A DNA stretch of 64,000 nucleotides from Floccularia luteovirens (Eukaryota; Basidiomycota; Agaricomycetes; Agaricales; Squamanitaceae), in the NCBI GenBank assembly GCA_009739215.1, contig VSJF01000015.1, forward strand, positions 124,001-188,000. Direction: 5' to 3'. The position numbers and the translations under genes were made by a program. Shown here in pieces: positions 60,622-64,000 of this stretch (the stretch's first letter is position 1; every line of letters begins with the position of its first letter). The notes beneath the pieces are model-generated. The model was not told where the DNA came from and made no database searches. It worked only from the letters and a program-made list of their open reading frames with translations.

Positions 60622-61295
60622 TTGTAGGCAATTTTAACGAATAAGCAGTGACGAACGCATGCTGACTTTGAGTCTCAGCCAGATAAACAAATGTAGCAAC
60701 TTCTTTTATTATATAACACTATCCGGTCATTCATTTCTTCCTCCACCCGTCCGACTAGCGTTTTTGCGACTGAATTTTTTAATTCATGCCGAATCAGTAC
60801 GATATTTAACCATTGGGTTTCTCCTTGGCTCTCAAAAAATATAAGAACAAAATGTCTGGTGACCACCACCGACCATTCTTACAATCGGCAGACTTGCGAT
60901 GCACATTTCGGAGATGACCTAACCACCATACAGTAGAAAGGTACGTAAAAGATGCCGTTATGGTAGTTTGTAAATATATTCGGACAGAAACTGATATTTC
61001 GTTTTCCGCAGGGAGCTACTGTTCTATTTCTCCACATTTCAATTACATTGCAAGCATATGCAACTTGTTATTCAATTTTTTTGACCCTTTCTTTCTCCCT
61101 CGATAACCAGCAGATATCTGTCAGTCAGTACGCGACACCAGTGAAATAGGACCCTATGCTTGTCCGCTTCCATCCGACCTCGATCTTATCTTCCCTTCAG
61201 ATCAGCACTATGACTATTGAGGTCTATTCACACATATTCTCCATTTTCGACGACGTATTTATAAGTCTACACCATCAATGTCATCGGGACGACAC
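60622..61295. other. 3' flank of Pex8, duplicated non-coding
   Basis: No gene on either strand. The sequence is conserved in inverted form at 37605-38317, where it lies between the ligase promoter and the Pex8 pseudogene. Confidence 0.6.
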
Positions 61296-62554
61296 TCTGC
61301 ATCAGCAAAAATGCATCAACTTTGAATCAGCTTTGGCTATCTTTAGCTTTCACAGTCTTCGGTTTCAGCTTTAAGTGTCTTTGCTTTGACTTTGATTGTC
61401 TTTGACTTTTGACTTGTGCTTTCAAGTCTTTGTACAGAAATCTTTATCCTCACTTTTAGCTAGCATTGACTATGACTCTTGTTGAAATAACAAGCGCGCG
61501 CAAGTCCAAACGCGCACCCAAATTCATCGGACATAACGCACCTTCATCTTATCATACCATTCCTTTTATTAACACCTGCGTCAATAATCATACCATTCCT
61601 TTTCCATGTCCTCCTTTGATCACTTAAAAGTAGATTCGTTTGTTTTCTCTTTTTACGCTACCTCAAAAAGGTATAGCCTCTCTGCTCTTTAAATATTTAA
61701 ACATCTTGATATTTTCCGAACACCTCAGTCGTTTGACCACGCAAACACTGAGGTGAGAACGTTCTTTACTTTCCTTACAATTTATACTAATAGTAAAGTA
61801 GCTAGCGTGTTTACTATTAAGGTAAATAATATTACAGTCGTTTGACCACGCAAACACTGAGCTAGCGTGTTTACTATTAAGTTTCTTGTACGAAACTCTA
61901 CAACTCTTACCTTCAAAAATCTCTGAATGGACCGGACTTTTTTGAATTCCTCGGCCTTGGGGGTCAAATATAATAGGGATATTGCATCTCAGTGGATTTC
62001 ACGTGACCATCGGAGTTGCAATTCCATGTTGTTCAAACATTCGACTTATGCAATTTTTTTTCTTCAAGTTCAACTCCCACCCTATCTCTTCATAACCACC
62101 CCAATGCTAATCTAAAAAGCAATGCAACTAGACTTCAAAGAACTGTCAGGAGTGTGTCACTGTGGAATGTACTGTTATGCCCTGTTCAACTGCTGTAACT
62201 GTCTTTCTGGTTCTAGAGTCTTTCTTATTACTTTGATTGTTAGTTCGATGTGTCAGTCATCTTTTTGCAAGGCTTGTATGAAGTTCACTGAACTCTACCT
62301 ACCTCCAGCCATTGATGGTACAATATAGCCACATCTGAGAAGCTACAGTAATAGCAATAATCATACTGAAGGCACAAGAAAGTATGGAATGATGGTTGAT
62401 ACCTGACAATTTGCAAACCCTTGCTGTTAACATTGCTGGTGTTTGCTTGTTGTCTTCATTGTTATTTGTCAATAGGATAACGGTCCTCTCAGTGAAACTA
62501 TTACTGGACTGGTATATGTTACAATGCAACAGATGGGCACCTCCGTTACCAACC
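61296..62554. other. Repeat-rich non-coding region
   Basis: No supported gene. A degenerate CTTTGA/GTCTTTG-rich stretch lies at about 61320-61440, a short duplicated ATCATACCATTCCTTTT at about 61550 and 61590, and the repeats at 61726-61881. The segment 62300-62554 might be the internal start of the element whose LTR is proposed at 62555-62997. Confidence 0.45.
61726..61881 (+). repeat. Nested direct repeats, 27 bp and 22 bp
   Basis: A 27-base unit (CAGTCGTTTGACCACGCAAA plus CACTGAG) occurs at 61726-61752 and exactly again at 61835-61861. A 22-base unit (AGCTAGCGTGTTTACTATTA plus AG) occurs at 61800-61821 and again at 61860-61881, overlapping the end of the second 27-mer. The two repeat types were separate in the first copy and are fused in the second. 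Confidence 0.9.
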
Positions 62555-62997
62555 ATGGATCGGATCTCTAGACAACTAGTCTAGGACTAAGACTCAAGAA
62601 CATCAAATACGTTCTTGGAATAAACTTGCAAAGGTCTTGTGTTCTCATTATTCTGTTACTTGAATATTCAGACGTTAAGAGACTTGTTGAGAGAAGAGAA
62701 GGGTTTATTGTAGAGACAAGTAAACAGTAGTACAAGAGAGTCGACACTAAGATCAAGCTGGAGAGCTTGGTCTTATGTCCTACCTATTTATACTGTTCAG
62801 AGTACAATGTGACTAATACAATGGAAGATTTAGAGAACAATGAAGAAGGAAAAGAACAATGGGAGTGGAAGAACAATGGCAGTGATTCTACTATCAATAG
62901 AACTGACTATTGTTCTGGAAGTTAAGTAATTGTTCTGATGCTTATTAATATATGCGGGAAAGTCCAGGGAGATAGAAAAAGTCTGGGGTCATAACAC
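62555..62997 (-). mobile_element. LTR-like segment (solo or truncated LTR)
   Basis: Read on the minus strand it begins TGTTATGACC and ends GATCCGATCCA, so it has TG...CA ends. Inside, in the order of an LTR, are a TATA-type CAGTATAAATAGG, a transcribed-looking region and the polyadenylation-type signal AATAAA in CAATAAACCC. After the CA end comes TGGTTGGTAAC, which could be a tRNA primer-binding site. No reverse transcriptase or integrase frame is visible in the window and no target-site duplication was found, so it may be truncated. Assignment is by structure only. Confidence 0.5.
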
Positions 62998-63629
62998 TTG
63001 CTGCATCTTCCATTGTATCCATTTTTCACTAAATCAATAATCTTCTGTCTAGTCCAAAGCATTGCAGAAACATGATGATCAATGGCAGTGTATCAACTTG
63101 AAGAAGTGAGATCATATTTTGTTGAGGTTGAGGAGATTGAAGATAAAGATAGTCCATGCAATGTAGCTGTGAGGAATGCAAGGATCCCAATTGTAGTATT
63201 ACATACATTTATCATTGTACTATTAGTATTTAGAACCTCATAATTAATGACAATATTAATATTATTTTGCAACATCTTCTATGTCTTTATTGTGTCTTTA
63301 CAAAGAAAATGATGTCTTTTAAAGAAAATGGACCTAGCTTTTCAAAGGCAATCATCTTTGATGCTTTAGGTTCTTTATATGTCTTTTTACATCTTTTTTG
63401 TCTTTAGAAAGACAAAAATGACATGTTCAAAGTCTGTGCATTTTTGCTGATGTGTGGGGTATAGTATATGCTGGTATGCTCTGGTATGGGGCATATATGA
63501 AAGTGGGTCCTAGATCAAAAGGGCTAAGTTTAAAGTATATGGATGCATCAATATTGTTACCATTAGGGGTTATCTTTGTCATTGGCTTGTCTTGTCATTT
63601 GGCCATCCAGGTTAGGGAACAGTTGAAGT
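62998..63629. other. AT-rich region with GTCTTT repeats
   Basis: No gene. Between 63280 and 63420 the words GTCTTT and AAAGAAAATG recur in both orientations, giving a weakly palindromic low-complexity tract. Confidence 0.45.
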
Positions 63630-63998
63630 TTTGCAAGTAACCCACCACTTGCGGGGTTTACACAGGTTACTGTCCACTGTGGAGGACCACAGGATACAAA
63701 CCTCCTCAGAGTCTCTCTGAGGTCAGTTACAGAGAATAAACATGCAGGCCTTTCAGCATATATGGTATCACCCATGCTATTATATACAATGATCCTTGTT
63801 GCGACAGCAACAATCACATGACTGATTACATAATTGATCATGTGATGGAGCACGTGACTGATGACGTGTCTCACACTCATATGCTCTATGGCACGTGATA
63901 TCCACGAACATTCTACAAGGTTCTATAACCTTCCATATGTAGTCACATGATATGTTAGTGTACCTGCGCACGGACCATTATACAAAGCTGTACAAACA
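63630..63998 (-). mobile_element. Possible second LTR-like segment, partial
   Basis: The minus strand starts TGTTTGTACAGC at 63998 and carries a TATA-like GTATATAATAG near 63790, followed by an element-like tail (palindromic CCTCAGAGTCTCTCTGAGG on the plus strand at about 63704). CACGTG and TCACATGA motifs are clustered at 63815-63900. The 3' boundary is unclear and the window ends here, so this is tentative. Confidence 0.3.
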
Positions 63999-64000
63999 GC

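Larger units (their letters stand above)
57940..61295 (+). repeat. Inverted duplication arm containing intact Pex8
   Basis: Partner of 37605-40741 in opposite orientation. Similarity covers Pex8 and its 3' flank to about 61295, and fades about 100 bases upstream of the start codon, where both sides retain TCACATGATC-like motifs. Confidence 0.85.

Noticed and set aside
62299..62556. Retrotransposon gag start beside the LTR-like segment
   Set aside because: The 85-codon minus-strand frame has no zinc knuckle or other gag motif.

Overview
This is nuclear DNA from a filamentous fungus, most likely an agaricomycete (mushroom-forming basidiomycete). The genes carry many short introns (about 50-65 nt) with GT-AG and a few GC-AG borders and conserved branch sites. 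They match typical basidiomycete families: a multi-exon OGDH, a fungal Cep57/PPC89 protein, Kre9/KNH-like secreted proteins, NACHT-WD40 receptors, an F-box protein and aryl-alcohol-type aldo-keto reductases. I see no bacterial operons, CRISPR arrays or phage genes. I cannot name the species.

Layout. 1-2030: non-coding, with a diverged direct repeat. 2031-5292: a GH92 alpha-mannosidase gene broken by at least five single-base insertions. 5.3-11.9 kb: gene-poor, with relics only (a degenerate coiled-coil reading frame and two related unrecognised fragments). 11.9-23.2 kb: an ordinary, well-preserved housekeeping block with 2-oxoglutarate dehydrogenase E1 (+), a PPC89/Cep57-like spindle-pole protein (-) and the ribosome-biogenesis GTPase BMS1 (+), the last two sharing a 210-bp divergent promoter. 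24.7-27.6 kb: a small secreted Kre9/KNH-like protein and an aldo-keto reductase.

26-46 kb is a rearranged duplicated region. The order AKR, AMP-ligase (-), Pex8 (-), NACHT-WD40 receptor (+) occurs twice in tandem. In unit 1 (26.1-34.0 kb) the AKR is intact, the ligase and Pex8 are cut down and fused by an internal deletion, and the receptor (copy A) is a pseudogene. In unit 2 (34.0-45.6 kb) the AKR is a 3' scrap, the ligase can be spliced without a break and ends in the peroxisomal signal SKL, Pex8 is a pseudogene, and the receptor (copy B) is open except for one extra base at the start of the WD40 part. The intact Pex8 gene, ending in the PTS1-like ARL, lies at 57.9-60.6 kb in the opposite orientation, so unit 2 also holds one arm of an inverted duplication of about 3 kb.

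46.7-57.8 kb: an F-box protein, a mitochondrial solute carrier, a single-pass membrane protein with two single-base frameshifts, and a 13-exon type-B carboxylesterase. 61.3-64.0 kb: repeat-rich, with short tandem repeats and two LTR-like segments.

Functional themes are peroxisomes (a ligase with PTS1 and the importer organiser Pex8), fungal non-self recognition or cell death (two receptors), and core metabolism and division. The frameshifts in the GH92 gene, the membrane protein and receptor B are all +1, so assembly insertion errors must be separated from true decay. Exon borders were set by hand from reading frame, splice consensus and family knowledge, without transcript data.
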